This document shows, in pieces, positions 1-10,250 of a stretch of 64,000 nt of DNA (its first letter is position 1; every line of letters begins with the position of its first letter). The stretch is taken from positions 992,001 to 1,056,000 of the forward strand of contig VDMD01000007.1 in the NCBI GenBank assembly GCA_007026445.1, written 5' to 3'. The notes under the pieces were generated by a model that was not told the origin of the DNA, searched no databases, and saw only the letters and a list, made by a program, of their open reading frames with translations. A program made the position numbers and the translations under genes. Source of the stretch: Schizophyllum amplum (lineage: Eukaryota > Basidiomycota > Agaricomycetes > Agaricales > Schizophyllaceae).

Positions 1-1
1 T

Positions 2-202
2 CGACTAGGCCACTGCGATGCCGCTATGGGAAACAACAAGGACAAGGCAGGCTTGCGCAAGTATATGACGCGCACGAAGGGCGGTCCCACTTTCGAATTA
101 TCTTGGCTGAGTGCCGATGGTACGGCGTGGGGAAGGATCTCCGGGAAATGGTGTACCACCGTCTGGTCAAAATTCACTGCGGACCTCCCTAAGCATTACT
201 GA
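2..202 (+). CDS. 3' end of an unknown protein-coding gene (partial)
   Basis: An open frame runs from the left edge to a TGA at 200-202 and gives about 66 residues of a C-terminus rich in Lys, Gly, Thr and Trp (for example GRISGKWCTTVW). No motif links it to a known family. There is no intron signal inside it, so it is probably a last exon. The rest of the gene lies outside the window. It is convergent with nothing; the next gene starts about 420 bases downstream on the same strand. The frame could be chance, but its codon usage resembles that of the neighbouring genes. Confidence 0.4.
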   Translation, partial: RLGHCDAAMGNNKDKAGLRKYMTRTKGGPTFELSWLSADGTAWGRISGKWCTTVWSKFTADLPKHY

Positions 203-622
203 ACGCACGCGCCAAGAAGGGACAGGCGCTTGAAGGCCGTCTCCGAAGTGAGCGGACGCGCCCCCATTGCGGCCTTGATTGGCCTTGATGCCAAGCGAGC
301 TTCGCTTGCGGCTCTTTCTTCCGACCATGGTACCCAACAGCTCCTCGCTTCGCAGCTCAGACTAAGGAGGCTGCTTGCCAGTGACCGCCATCGATGACGG
401 GACGGCAGCTCATCCGTGTATCAGACATCCCATCATCACTGATTAGCCCCATTTTACAGCAGCTCGACCCACTGCGAGCGTTTACGACTCAAGCAGAGGT
501 GTGTGGTCACTCAGCGGGTATTTATCCATCACGTCCCTACAGGTGAATGTGCTGACGCAAGTTCCGAGCCCAAGTATAAAAGACGCCAAGGTAGGAACTC
601 GAGAACCCGGACGTCCGCCAAC
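203..622. other. Intergenic region upstream of the aldo/keto reductase gene
   Basis: No gene was seen. A TATAAA-like sequence lies near 574-580 (AGTATAAAAG), about 45 bases before the reductase ATG, and is a plausible core promoter. Confidence 0.4.
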
Positions 623-2067
623 ATGTCCTCCTCGCCTGTGAGATACGTTCAGCTCGGCAAGAGCGGTCTTCGCGTCTCAGTGCCGATTGTACGTCTCGTG
701 CAGTCAATACGCTCCAGCATATTGCTAATCGAACCCTTCATATATCTAGATCGGCGCCATGAGCTACGGAAATCCCAGATGGACAGTACGCGAGTATGAT
801 AGCCAAATCCAGGGCACGCACTGATTCCTTGTACTGTCCAGGCCGCCGAAGAGTCTGGTCAATGGGTGAAGGCCGAGGAGGAGGCTCTTCCCATCTTGAA
901 AACTGCATGGGATCGCGGGATCAAGTACGCCCTTCGCACATGATTCTGCGGATGCGCATACTCAATGAAGCCCACTATAGCACCATCGACACGTCGAACA
1001 ACTACTCGAACGGCGATTCCGAGCGCATCATCGCTAAATTCATTGAGAGGGTGCGTGTCGCAGTAGTATACATTCAGGCTTTGCTTGCTCACTGTTCGTC
1101 CAGTACAACATTCCGCGTGAGGAGATCGTCATCGCTACCAAGTGCTGGTGGGTCGTAGGAAAGGGCGACGACCACGACCTCTTGACAGTGGCCTATTACC
1201 CGACCATCAACAACCGCAGGGAATATGTAAACCAGTGTGGGCTCTCGCGTACAGCGATCTTCAACGCCGTCGAAGGATCGTTGGCGCGCCTGAATACGAC
1301 GTACATCGACCCCTCTACCAGATTCACCGTTTCGATGTCTCGACGCCCCCCGAGGAGACCATGAAAGCGCTGCACGATCTCGTTGAGTCAGGCAAGGTTC
1401 GTTACATCGGCGCCAGCTCTATGCGCTGCTGGCAGTTCGCGCTCCTAAACGAAGTGGCGGAGAAGAACGGGTGGACAAAACTCGTCAGCATGCAAGACGA
1501 ATACTCGCTCACCTATCGTGAGGAGGTCGGTCGCTATCTTTGATGTCGCTTTGACCGATGCTCATACATGTCAATCCAGGAGCGCGAGATGCTGGCGTAC
1601 TGCAAGTTTCACGGTATTGGCGTGATACCGTGGTCGCCGCTCGCCGGAGGTCAGCTCGCGCGCCCATGGAGCGCGGGCGAGACTGCGCGCTCCAAGACAT
1701 TCGCGTTTTACGATTCCCTGGGCTTGACTCCGAAGTACGACTTCGACCAACAGATCGTCCAGCGCGTCGAAGAGATCGCCAAGAAGCGTGGTTGGAAGAT
1801 GTCCCAGGTGCGTGGCCGCTCCGTCTCAGCGACGTTCTGAATTTTGATGGTTGTACAGGTTGCTCTCGCCTGGGTGCTGCGGAACGTCACGAGCCCCATC
1901 GTTGGTCTGAACTCGATCAACCGTGTTGACGAGAGCATCGTCGAGGGCGAGCTGACGGAGGAGGAGGCTGAATACTTGGAAGAACCGTAAGTGCGCTCAT
2001 ATACTACCGCCTCCATGCATTGACGCTTTACAGATACCAACCTAAGGCCGTCCGTGGTCACCCTTAG
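623..2067 (+). CDS. Aldo/keto reductase (apparent frameshift)
   Basis: NADPH-dependent aldo/keto reductase of the yeast YPR127/aryl-alcohol dehydrogenase type, which reduces aldehydes and ketones in the cytosol. The ATG at 623 gives [19 protein letters not shown], the usual N-terminus. Short introns follow residues VPI and PRW and others further on. The catalytic tetrad can be read as Asp and Tyr in TIDTSNNYS, Lys in EEIVIATK and His in YQIHRFD. Downstream exons give [17 protein letters not shown] and [10 protein letters not shown], family signatures for the TIM barrel. The last exon ends KAVRGHP at 2067. Around 1308-1316 the frame that reads up to TTYID must change by two bases to continue as LYQIHRFD, and no intron fits. 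The gene is therefore either a recent pseudogene or carries a sequence error. Confidence 0.85.
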
Positions 2068-3396
2068 GCCTAGGAACAATTGCATGGGCATTCACGGTCG
2101 TATCGGCGACCTCTAGATTGTGACCTGTGTACACTAAGCAAATACATCCCCATCATCGCCGTCACTTGTAGGCTGCGCGCTACTTGCTCTCAGCGCCTCC
2201 GCTGAGCATCATGTGCTTTCGAAGGTAATTTACCGCCAGCAACTTCACTGCATAGCTGGCACTGAATGGCCATTTGCCGAGCTTGTTCGCTCTAGTCTTG
2301 ACCGGCGACCGTCCGACAGTGACGAAGTGGTAGCTTTTGATGCATATATACGCATGAAGCTTTGGAAGAGTACATATACTGCCCGAACTCCAAAAACCTT
2401 GCGCCCGACGTCTCCAGACTTCAACGCGTCTTCAACCAGTGACTGAGCCAGACTCGAAGCTACCCCGCCCGGCGACGTACCCGTCCTACATGGACAACTC
2501 ATGGATGCGAATGTGGCGAGAATGACAATCACGGTGCGCTCCAGCAGGCCCGCGGCCATGGGTGCATGTTCGGTGCTACAATGGAGGGCAGCAATTGTGC
2601 CACAAGAGAGAGAGAGAGGACTCATGGGATGATCACAGAATACAAAGAAGTTTTACTGCTGGTTGTCCTGGTTGTGACTCTGAATAACCCTTTGAAGAAG
2701 TACCCGACTACTGTGCGCATCTGATTCTCACCCAACTTGCGTTGAACATGTGATTCCCGCTACCATTTATGGTAGTGGGTTTTGGGGTGGAAGCAAAAAC
2801 GACCCTTCGCGCCGTCGGACGATTCACATCACGTGTTGCTCACCTGACTGTCTGCCACGTCAGAGTTTCGACTCTCGGCAGTCGCATTTTCTGAGCACCA
2901 CTTTGCGTGTTCTTGCTTTTTGCCTAGAAGCTTTGAATCGTGCCCGGACCTCCAGGGGCAAGATATATCAATGTAATGCATGCTCAAGGCTCAGCGCTCA
3001 GCTTTGACGACTCGCTTCTGACCTCTTTGTAAGCACTGACTCAAGCTCTGCAGCTGCAAATGTCAAGTTGCCCCTTCGAGCTTCAAGGCCAAAAAGCTGG
3101 GTAGGATAAACGAAAGTAGCACAGCTCAGGTTGGTAGCGGGCCTTGCCGGTAACGACCGGCCTTGCCGAGTTATCACCCAGTTGAACGATCCAATTTGGC
3201 AAGTCCGCGTGACTCCTTCCGCCGGCATCTTCCGACTCGCTTCCTCGACCGTCACCGCTTGCTTCACTGCTTGCTCCTTACTGTCGTTGAACCAGGTTCC
3301 AAAACCCCCTACAGCGCTTTTCCTCTGGTCTCATAGACACAATCAACTAGAGGCACTGCTAGTCGACTCATCGTCCACCTATCCACGTCTAGAAAC
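2068..3396. other. Intergenic region, no gene recognised
   Basis: Only short overlapping frames are present, and none shows a family motif or a convincing exon chain. An AG-repeat (agagagagagagg) lies near 2608-2620. The last 100 bases are pyrimidine-rich, as expected for a fungal promoter leading into the F-box gene. Confidence 0.5.
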
Positions 3397-4775
3397 ATGT
3401 CTGAGCCACTGCGGCTGCCCCAGGAGTTGAACGATATCATCCTGGACATCGTCGCCGATCGGGACCGACCGTCGCTAGCATCATGCGCTCTCGTGCATCG
3501 TGCGCTGCTTGGTCCCAGTCAGAGACGGCTCTTCCGCCAAATCGCATATCACGCGCTGTCGCCAAGCTCACAGCAGCTTCTAGCGACCTTGCAAGGCTCC
3601 CCGCATCTCGCGGAGTATGTTCAGACCCTTCTCGTGAGCGACGGACAGCCAGTCCTCGGCTGGCATCTCTCGGTGTCGTATTACGACAGGACAGATGACT
3701 TGAGGGAGCAGGCGGGCAGCCTCATCACCATGCTTCCCAAGCTACGGCATGTTCTGCTCCTATGGGTAGTATCACGCTTTGAGTCCGGATCGAGCCATCT
3801 ACGCGGCGCTTATGAAGGTGGCACCTCATCTGGAGACGCTCGGAATTTGGGGGATGGACTTTCTCTCCTTTCAGATCATAGCTCATACCCCGCGGTTGCG
3901 CGACTGCCGCCTGTACTTGCGCAGCTGGAGGATCCGCGACTACGAGAACCCTTATATCGGTCAATCCACCGCACCAGCGCGACTCACGAGTCTGGTTATC
4001 ACATCGTGGCATGCGCAGACCGTCAACGACGGCTTGCGCACCCTCATGCAGCGCTCCGCTGCTTTCGACTTATCGTCACTGGATAAATTGCGCCTCCATG
4101 CCAACGAAATGAATCTCAATGTAACCGTCGAGGAAACGCTCGTGCAGCTGCTTAACACCTGTAGAGACACACTTCAACACCTCGACATCACGCCGGGCAT
4201 GTGTGGTTTGTGCTTCCGATAATTTGGCTGGTTGCCAGGCGCTGATCTCTGATGCGTAGTCTCCCCCCGTTTGACCCTTGCACGGCTGTCGCGACTTAAT
4301 ACCGTCACAATGCGATGTGTCCGGATGTGGGCACAACATGATGTCCATGAGCTACGAGGCTTGCGAGCTCTGGCGGCTGTTGGCCCTCTGCAAAGTCTGA
4401 CCTTGACTTTCGTATTGGATGTGAAGATGCGGCAGGACCACAGACGATGGAGGGCCGTGGACGGCATCATCGCAGCCGAGGGCGTTCAAGCTACGGTCGG
4501 TGCCGCGGTCACGCTGGTTCTGCATTGGGTGGCTTGCGAGGACGGCGACTATGATCAACTCACGAGACAGATACTTGAGAATTTACCTCATCTGTGCGCT
4601 CGGGCGCAGGTGACTATACAGCATACAGATGGTCAGTCTGATTTGCAGTCGCCTTCCATGATCAGTCTGACATTGTTTTGTAGTCGGGGACTCACCCTAT
4701 CCAGCTTTGCGCGGTGCCGACATACTCGATCCTTTTGTCCCTTTTTGCCCGTTGGATTGGACCTTGTCCGCATAG
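3397..4775 (+). CDS. F-box-like protein (apparent frameshift)
   Basis: The first 45 residues (LPQELNDIILDIV ... CALVHRALLGPSQRRLFRQI) match the F-box pattern of the large basidiomycete F-box family, which links substrates to SCF ubiquitin ligases. The rest is a weak leucine-rich-repeat-like region (PHLETLGIW, LRDCRLYL, LDKLRLHANEM, LQHLDITPG). Introns are predicted near 4200-4259 and 4632-4683, and the last exon ends at the TAG at 4773-4775. Around 3765-3780 the frame ending in LRHVLLLWV must shift to resume at SPDRAIYAALMKVAPHLETL, and no intron explains it. This family turns over quickly and often holds pseudogenes. The substrate is unknown. Confidence 0.65.
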
Positions 4776-5040
4776 AGTGGTCAGGCTCTGTTTGAACGCT
4801 GCAACAGTTCTGCAACTCGTCGTAAACTCATGAAATGTATACTAAATTCGATGGATATATTGTGCGTCTCAGAAAAGAGCAAAGACACACGGGAACTTGA
4901 CGGGAACAGCACCGTTAACTGAAAGTCAAACATTCAGATGAGTCACATCTCGTGACTCGGGCAGGTCCGGACCGATGCGCCGGCTGACATTGACGCGCAT
5001 ATTATTATGCGGCTCGCGTTCTTGCAAGTTGTCCCCGACG

Positions 5041-6958
5041 ATGAGCAGCGGGCGGCGAGCAGTCGCCTTACTGGCGCGGCGGCGCCCATTATCTCCTCGG
5101 ACTGTGCCCCTCGTCCCGCGGACAACACCGCGGACAACAATATTCACCCGCGCGCTTTCGGCGTCGGCGGTCGTGCGCCAGCCGCGCGTACCGCCGTCGT
5201 CAGGCTCGGGCTCTGCGCCTCCGCCATCAACCCCTGCACGACCATCAGTACCGGCAGAGTACCCCAACGTCCTCGCGCTTCCCATTGCGCGGCGACCGTT
5301 GTTTCCAGGATTTTACAAGGTGCGTGGATGCTTATTCAGCCTGGCGCGCGTTTGCTGACAGACAGCGCAGGCAGTCGTCATCCGCAACCCCGGCGTTGTC
5401 GCCGCCATCAAGGACATGATGGCGCGCGGGCAGCCGTACCTCGGCGCGTTCCTCCTCAAAGACTCTGCGGCGGACGCGGACGTGATCGAGAACCTCGACC
5501 AGGTGCACGACGTCGGTGTGTTTGCGCAAATTACCAGCGTGTTTGCGCCCGCGCAGGGCAAGGAGGGCGAGGAAGAAGGCCTCACCGCCGTCCTCTACCC
5601 GCACAGGAGAATTCGGATAACCAGTCTGGTGAAGGGTGTCGCCCAGGTCGAGGACGCGCCCGAGCGACTTGAGACGGAAGTACCCACGGTCGAATTGGTA
5701 ACGGACAGCGAGAAGGCGCCGGCAGCAGAAGAGCAGGCGGACGTCGCTCCCTCGGACGAAGGCGCTGTTGCGTCTCAGGATGCCTCTGACGCTACCACGG
5801 ACGTTCTCCCAACACCACCAGCTAGCGAAGCGGGTGACGGTGAGTGCTACAATTGTGCATCTCGAATATTGCTGACTTCGTGTTGCAGACGTGTTCCCCG
5901 CCCCCGCCTCTGCACACACCGCCTTCCTGCACGCGCACGCAGTCTCTGTTGTTGCGGTCGAGAACGTAACGACAGCTCCGTACGACAAGGTGACTCCCCA
6001 CCTTTATTATTCATCCCCTCCCGCTGAACGCTCATCATCAGGACGCCCCCGCCCTTCGCGCCCTCATGGCCGAGATTGTCAGCGTCTTCAAGGACATCGC
6101 GCAGCTCAATGCGCTGTTCCGGGACCAGGTCGCGAACTGGAGCGTGAATCAAGTCGCCGCCAATGTCTTTGACGAACCGGACAAGCTCGCCGACTTCGCC
6201 GCTGCCGTCAGCGCGGGCGAGGTTTCTGAGCTGCAGGCCGTACTTGAGGCGCAGGACGTACAGGCCCGCCTGCAACAGGCGCTGCTGGTGCTCAAGAAGG
6301 AGTTGATCAATGCGGAGCTGCAGGTACGTTACCACGCATCAGCCGCGAAAAATTGCTGACATATTCGCTTTTAGTCCAAGCTGGCTCGCGATGTCGACTC
6401 CAAGATCGCAAAGCGCCAGCGGGAGTACTACTTGATGGAGCAGGTTTGTGTTGCGCGGTGTGACGATGACGTTATGCTGACTACAAGGTTTTGTTTGTTA
6501 GCTCAAAGGCATCAAGAAGGAGCTCGGCATGGAATCGGACGGCAAGGACAAGCTCATCGAGAAGTTCAAGGAGCGCGCGGCCAAGTTGAAGATGCCAGAG
6601 GGCGTGAGTAATTGCTCGTTATCGTCAGGTAGCTGTCGCTGACCGGCCGCTCTTCTCCCAGGTCCGCAAAGTCTTCGACGAGGAACTCTCCAAGCTCGCA
6701 TCCCTTGAACCGGCGGCCAGCGAGGCGAACGTCACGCGGAACTACCTGGAGTGGTTGACGCAGATTCCCTGGGGCCAGCACTCGCGCGAGAACTACAGCA
6801 TTGCGCATGCGACGAAGGTGCTCGACGAGGACCACTACGGGCTGCAGGACGTCAAGGACCGCGTTCTGGAGTTTGAGCTGAGGGGTAGGCGGGCCTTGCT
6901 TGGCCTTTCATGTTCTTGTTTGGGGACTGCACTCTCACGTGATGTTGTAGCGCGGTGA
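5041..6958 (+). pseudogene. Truncated Lon protease, copy 1 (N-domain only)
   Basis: This is a 5' copy of the complete Lon gene at 27804-32244. The ATG at 5041 starts MSSGRRAVA, an Arg/Ser-rich leader typical of mitochondrial import. All six upstream introns keep their splice signals. The frame is open across the substrate-binding N-domain ([14 protein letters not shown]-type YPHRRIRI) and the following helical region ([12 protein letters not shown] ... [10 protein letters not shown]). Identity with full Lon stops after DRVLEF near 6890. The frame then runs through unrelated sequence to TGA at 6956-6958. The ATPase and Ser-Lys protease domains are absent. The 5' coding part has only in-frame differences from the full gene, for example a 9-base deletion in the leader, so an N-terminal product of roughly 500 residues could still be made. 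Whether it is expressed is unknown. Confidence 0.85.
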
Positions 6959-7006
6959 AGCGGCATGGATTTTGATAGGTGTCTAGCGCCCATCCCTCCT
7001 TTTGTG

Positions 7007-7052
7007 GGCCCCCGAACATGGGTTCCCCCTACAGGGGCCCATGTCCGGGGGC
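7007..7052. repeat. Strong hairpin just after the Lon breakpoint
   Basis: The arms CCCCCGAACATGGG and CCCATGTCCGGGGG flank a short C/G-rich loop, giving about 14 paired bases with one mismatch. It lies about 120 bases past the Lon/block X junction and is repeated in unit 2 at about 18611-18656. Its role is unknown. Confidence 0.7.
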
Positions 7053-7059
7053 GTACTGA

Positions 7060-7149
7060 CTACGATATACTGACGACGTGCATGGCCTCCCCCTCCATGA
7101 CCTCCCCCAGCATGACGACACCGTCGACGGGCATGACCTCCACCGACAT
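7060..7149 (-). CDS. Conserved 29-codon ORF with TATA box (unit 1)
   Basis: The minus-strand ATG at 7149 opens a 29-residue frame that stops at 7060. The peptide starts MSVEVMPVDG, contains the near-repeats GEVM and GEAM, is acidic and Met/Val-rich, and has no Lys or Arg. A consensus TATATAAG lies at 7262-7269 on the same strand, about 115 bases upstream. The frame is also intact in unit 2 (18664-18753) with one residue change (Glu to Val), but two recent copies are weak evidence of selection. It could be a true small gene, an upstream ORF of a noncoding transcript, or chance. Confidence 0.35.
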   Translation of the reverse strand: MSVEVMPVDGVVMLGEVMEGEAMHVVSIS

Positions 7150-7261
7150 GGATCCGGCGTGACGGCGAGCGGCGCGGCGACGGTACGACTGGCGGTGGGC
7201 ACGACCAGCGGCAAGGCGAGAGAGGGGGAGGGATGGTGAAGGGAAGGGCGCGGTGGGAGGG

Positions 7262-7269
7262 CTTATATA
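7262..7269 (-). promoter_or_regulatory. TATA box for a minus-strand transcript (unit 1)
   Basis: The minus strand reads GTATATAAGC followed by a pyrimidine-rich stretch (CCCTTCCC, CCTCCCCCTCTCTC), the classic layout of a fungal core promoter. The same signal is kept in unit 2 near 18869-18876. Confidence 0.55.
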
Positions 7270-7719
7270 CGCCCTTGCGCCAAGCCCCGCGGCACCGCGT
7301 ACTCGGTAGCGACGAGTGCGGGACTGCGGGCGGCCGTCTCAAGGGATAGCGCGAGCTTGCGCGACGGGCAGCCGAGTATGCGCGGGTACGTGGTTTTTGT
7401 CGTCGCTGCACTGACCTCGTTTCCTCAGCCCTCGACGTCGGGAAAGCGGGGGCGCGCTCGCCTGGCGAGGGGCAGATGTTCTGTAGGAGAGGGAGGACGC
7501 TCGCTGGGATTTCTTGAGGTCGAGGTACAATAAGCTCATGTAGGCAGTCGTAGGTAGTTGAATAGAATCGTGTTTGTGCCTTTCATGCCCGAGTCTCCCG
7601 CGCCGCGCCAAGCCCCCCATGACAGTCACGCAAGTTCGAGTTCGACTTCATTGTTCTCGCTCAAGTCATTGTGTTCTAATCATTGTATTTCTGCAAGTCA
7701 TTCAAGGCCGTCATAACAT

Positions 7720-7725
7720 TTTATT
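7720..7725 (-). promoter_or_regulatory. Polyadenylation signal AATAAA (unit 1)
   Basis: Minus-strand AATAAA about 60 bases past the predicted stop at 7786, in an A/T-richer stretch. Unit 2 has the same signal. Confidence 0.5.
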
Positions 7726-8240
7726 CCAGAGTCTCGACTATACAGTGCTATCCTACTCTATCTGCAATGCTACCGTGCCCTGGGCCTACCTAAACATGCT
7801 ACAAAGTCCCCGAACACATTCGCGGCGCCCCGCCAAGTCCCGCTCGTCTGTCTCGCTCGCAGGCACGACGAGATAGTCCCCGGAGTCGACCCCGAACGTC
7901 GCGAACGTGTCCCCGAGAGGGGCGAGGATTCAGACGACGAAGGGCGACGTCGCCATCGACCTTGAGTACGTCAGCGCAATACAAATCATGGGCACATCGT
8001 ACTCACAAGATACACGCGCGGGCGCAAATCCTGCTCGCCGGACGGCGATACGTTGCTTCGTCGCTTGGCGGGGGCGTCCGAGGGCGTAGACGGAGGGCGT
8101 GACGGGTGTCGGGGGCGTTCCCGAGCGCCCTCGTAAGCATCCAGCGGCGCACAGCAGGCACACGACGATGGCGAGGGATCTACAAGGCAATCAGCTCGAC
8201 CTAGACCAAACGATTGAGCGCTCACCAATGGTCTGCTCGC

Positions 8241-8941
8241 CGGACGGCGATCCATATACTCATCGCCTAGGACACTCCTCTCGCCGGACGACGATAGCGA
8301 CGGCCCGACGATGATGAACGCGTCGTGAGGGTGCAAGTTGAGGGCGATAATCGAAGTCTAGCGCTTCTTGGAGGCGGTAGGCACGTCGTGGGCGCATGCG
8401 GATGACGCCGAGCACGTCGCACGCCCGGCGTCGATCATGTCGCTCGCGGGACGTCGATACATATACTCATCGTCTAGGCGCATGAGTATACATCGGCATC
8501 AAAGGTCGAGGGGCACAGTGTGCTAACGAACGTAGTCAGTAATGCATTTAGTAAGGGTGGACTCGCTCACTCACCTCGCTCGCCGGAAGGCGATCCATAT
8601 ACTCATCGCCTACGGCGATCCCCAAAGCCTTGAGCACGCAGTGATGATGCCGTGGTGCACGTCCTGGCGACGCTGCAGTCGTTGTGACAACGGCGGTGAA
8701 CACTCCTCGACGACGTTGAAAACATCAAGGGCGTCGCTCGGCGGACGCCGATACATATACTCAACGCCTAGGCGGAAGCCGTCAGCACTACGTTATATAA
8801 CAGCGTAAATCACTCACCTCGCTCCTCGGACGGCGATACATCTACTCAACGCCTAGCCGGACGGACAGTCAGCAATACGTTATACAACAGCCTGAGTCAC
8901 TCACCTCGCTCGTCGGACGGCGATCTATATACTCATCGCCT
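8241..8941 (-). repeat. Micro-exon array: six copies of a ~30-base hairpin element
   Basis: Six copies of cggacggcgatccatatact followed by catcgcct occur at about 8241, 8447, 8583, 8742, 8826 and 8914. GGCGAT and ATCGCC at the ends can pair. On the minus strand several copies form 35-base exons that end in GAGCGAG directly before GTGAGTG. They are separated by roughly 50-base introns with TGCTGAC and CTAG at the 3' end. The exon and its intron have been copied together. Unit 2 holds the same array at about 19826-20530. Confidence 0.7.
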
Positions 8942-9036
8942 GAGGGGACCCGCATAAGGTCGTGGTAGGTGCGCGGACAAACCTGCAACGAACGTCATTC
9001 CACGAACATCGTCAAGGTACGTCCTACTCACAAACT

Positions 9037-9348
9037 TGCACGGCGTGCTCCTGGATGCCGAGCCTGTCTCCCCAAAGTCCATCCTCCCCTGCTTGCACGG
9101 CTTGAGGGGACGCGCCAGGCTACGGTCTCATGCTGGCTGTCAAAGACGCGGATGGTATAGCGCGCCTCCGGCGAGGCCGCTGAGCATTGTCGAAGCCATA
9201 CTCGTTGACGAAAGAGTGTACAAGAGGGTGAGCGGCCGTAGAATAAAAAGAGAACGCGAGGACGCACTGATGATAGCTAGAGTGCCCACAACGACCTCGA
9301 AGCACACGACAACGGTCCACGAGCCTTGAATAGTATGTATTAGCAAAA
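9037..9348. repeat. Segment present in unit 1 but absent from unit 2
   Basis: After the shared sequence aaggtacgtcctactcaca, unit 1 carries about 300 extra bases before the shared sequence resumes at the Lon-distal exon array. Unit 2 instead has about 35 unrelated bases. No terminal inverted repeats or target duplication were evident, so insertion here and deletion in unit 2 cannot be told apart. Confidence 0.55.
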
Positions 9349-9399
9349 ATGCTAAGGTAATGAGATACGATAACTCACTGAAGGCGCCAGTTGGATGGC

Positions 9400-10250
9400 G
9401 GCGCTACGCGCCGCCCCTAAGCGCGGCCTCCGGCCGCGCGATCCCCCTCCTGCCGTGCCCAGACGGCGAGCGCCAACGGCAGCGCAAACGCCCGCGTCGT
9501 CGCCGGGGGCCCTGCTCAAGTCTTAGCCGAAAAATCAGTAAGAAGGCCTGCAGCAAATAAAAGGAAACTCACCGAAGAGAATGGCGGCGCTGCGCGCCGC
9601 CCCCAGGCGCGGCCTGCGGCCGCGCGGTCGTCCCCTCCCTCCACGTCCCCCCGCACCCTCGCGTACGTCAACAGCCTCGGCGTCATGGCGCGCACCGGCG
9701 TCACCGACCCGCCACCGAATCCTGGCCGAAAAGTCAGTAAAAAGGCATACCGAAACAAAGAGCAACTCGCCTGATAAGATGGCGGCGCTACGCGCCGCCC
9801 CCATCCGCGTCCGGAGGCTGTGTGGTCGTCTCCCTTGTGCCGCGCCCGGCGGCGGCGCGACTGCCGCCCCATCGTTGAGAACTCTAACCAGAACGTCAAT
9901 GAAAAGTCAACAGCGCGAAGAGAAAGAAACTCACCAAAGTAAGTACAAGGCGATATTATAACAGAAGACAGCGCTGCGCGCCGTCGCAGTGATACGTGCA
10001 TCCCTGCCCGGCTAAGACGACGATGCCACGCCGAGACATCCCCGACCCAAGTCCTGTACCGTGTGTCAGTCCATGTATGGACAGGACTGCAAAAGAAAAC
10101 GCACCAATGTATCGGGATAGCCGCGCGCTACGCGCCGCCGTATCTTGAAGACGCGGTGTCGGTGTCCTTGATGTCCCCGCCGACACAACATTTCAGGAGG
10201 AGCGACTGCTCCAGGGTTGGCAGCGGACGCGACGAGTGGTATGTGACGCA
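9400..10250 (-). repeat. Large-exon array with paired GC hairpins (unit 1)
   Basis: Several related minus-strand exons of about 100-180 bases end with two adjacent palindromes, GCGCGGCC-n-GGCCGCGC and GGCGGCGC-n-GCGCCGCC. A few bases later comes the donor (CATTCTCTTCG then GTGAGT). Copies lie near 9400-9470, 9585-9650, 9780-9830, 9970-9990 and 10120-10140, and later ones are more decayed. Each is followed by an intron of about 50 bases ending in CTGA and YAG. In some exons the frame reads GRAWGRRAAPPF, but it is not kept across all joins. Confidence 0.65.

Noticed and set aside
8241..8941. CRISPR-like reading of the regularly spaced 30-base repeats
   Set aside because: Repeats are imperfect, spacing is irregular (about 55-180 bases), no cas genes exist, and the host is a fungus. 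Splice signals explain the pattern better.
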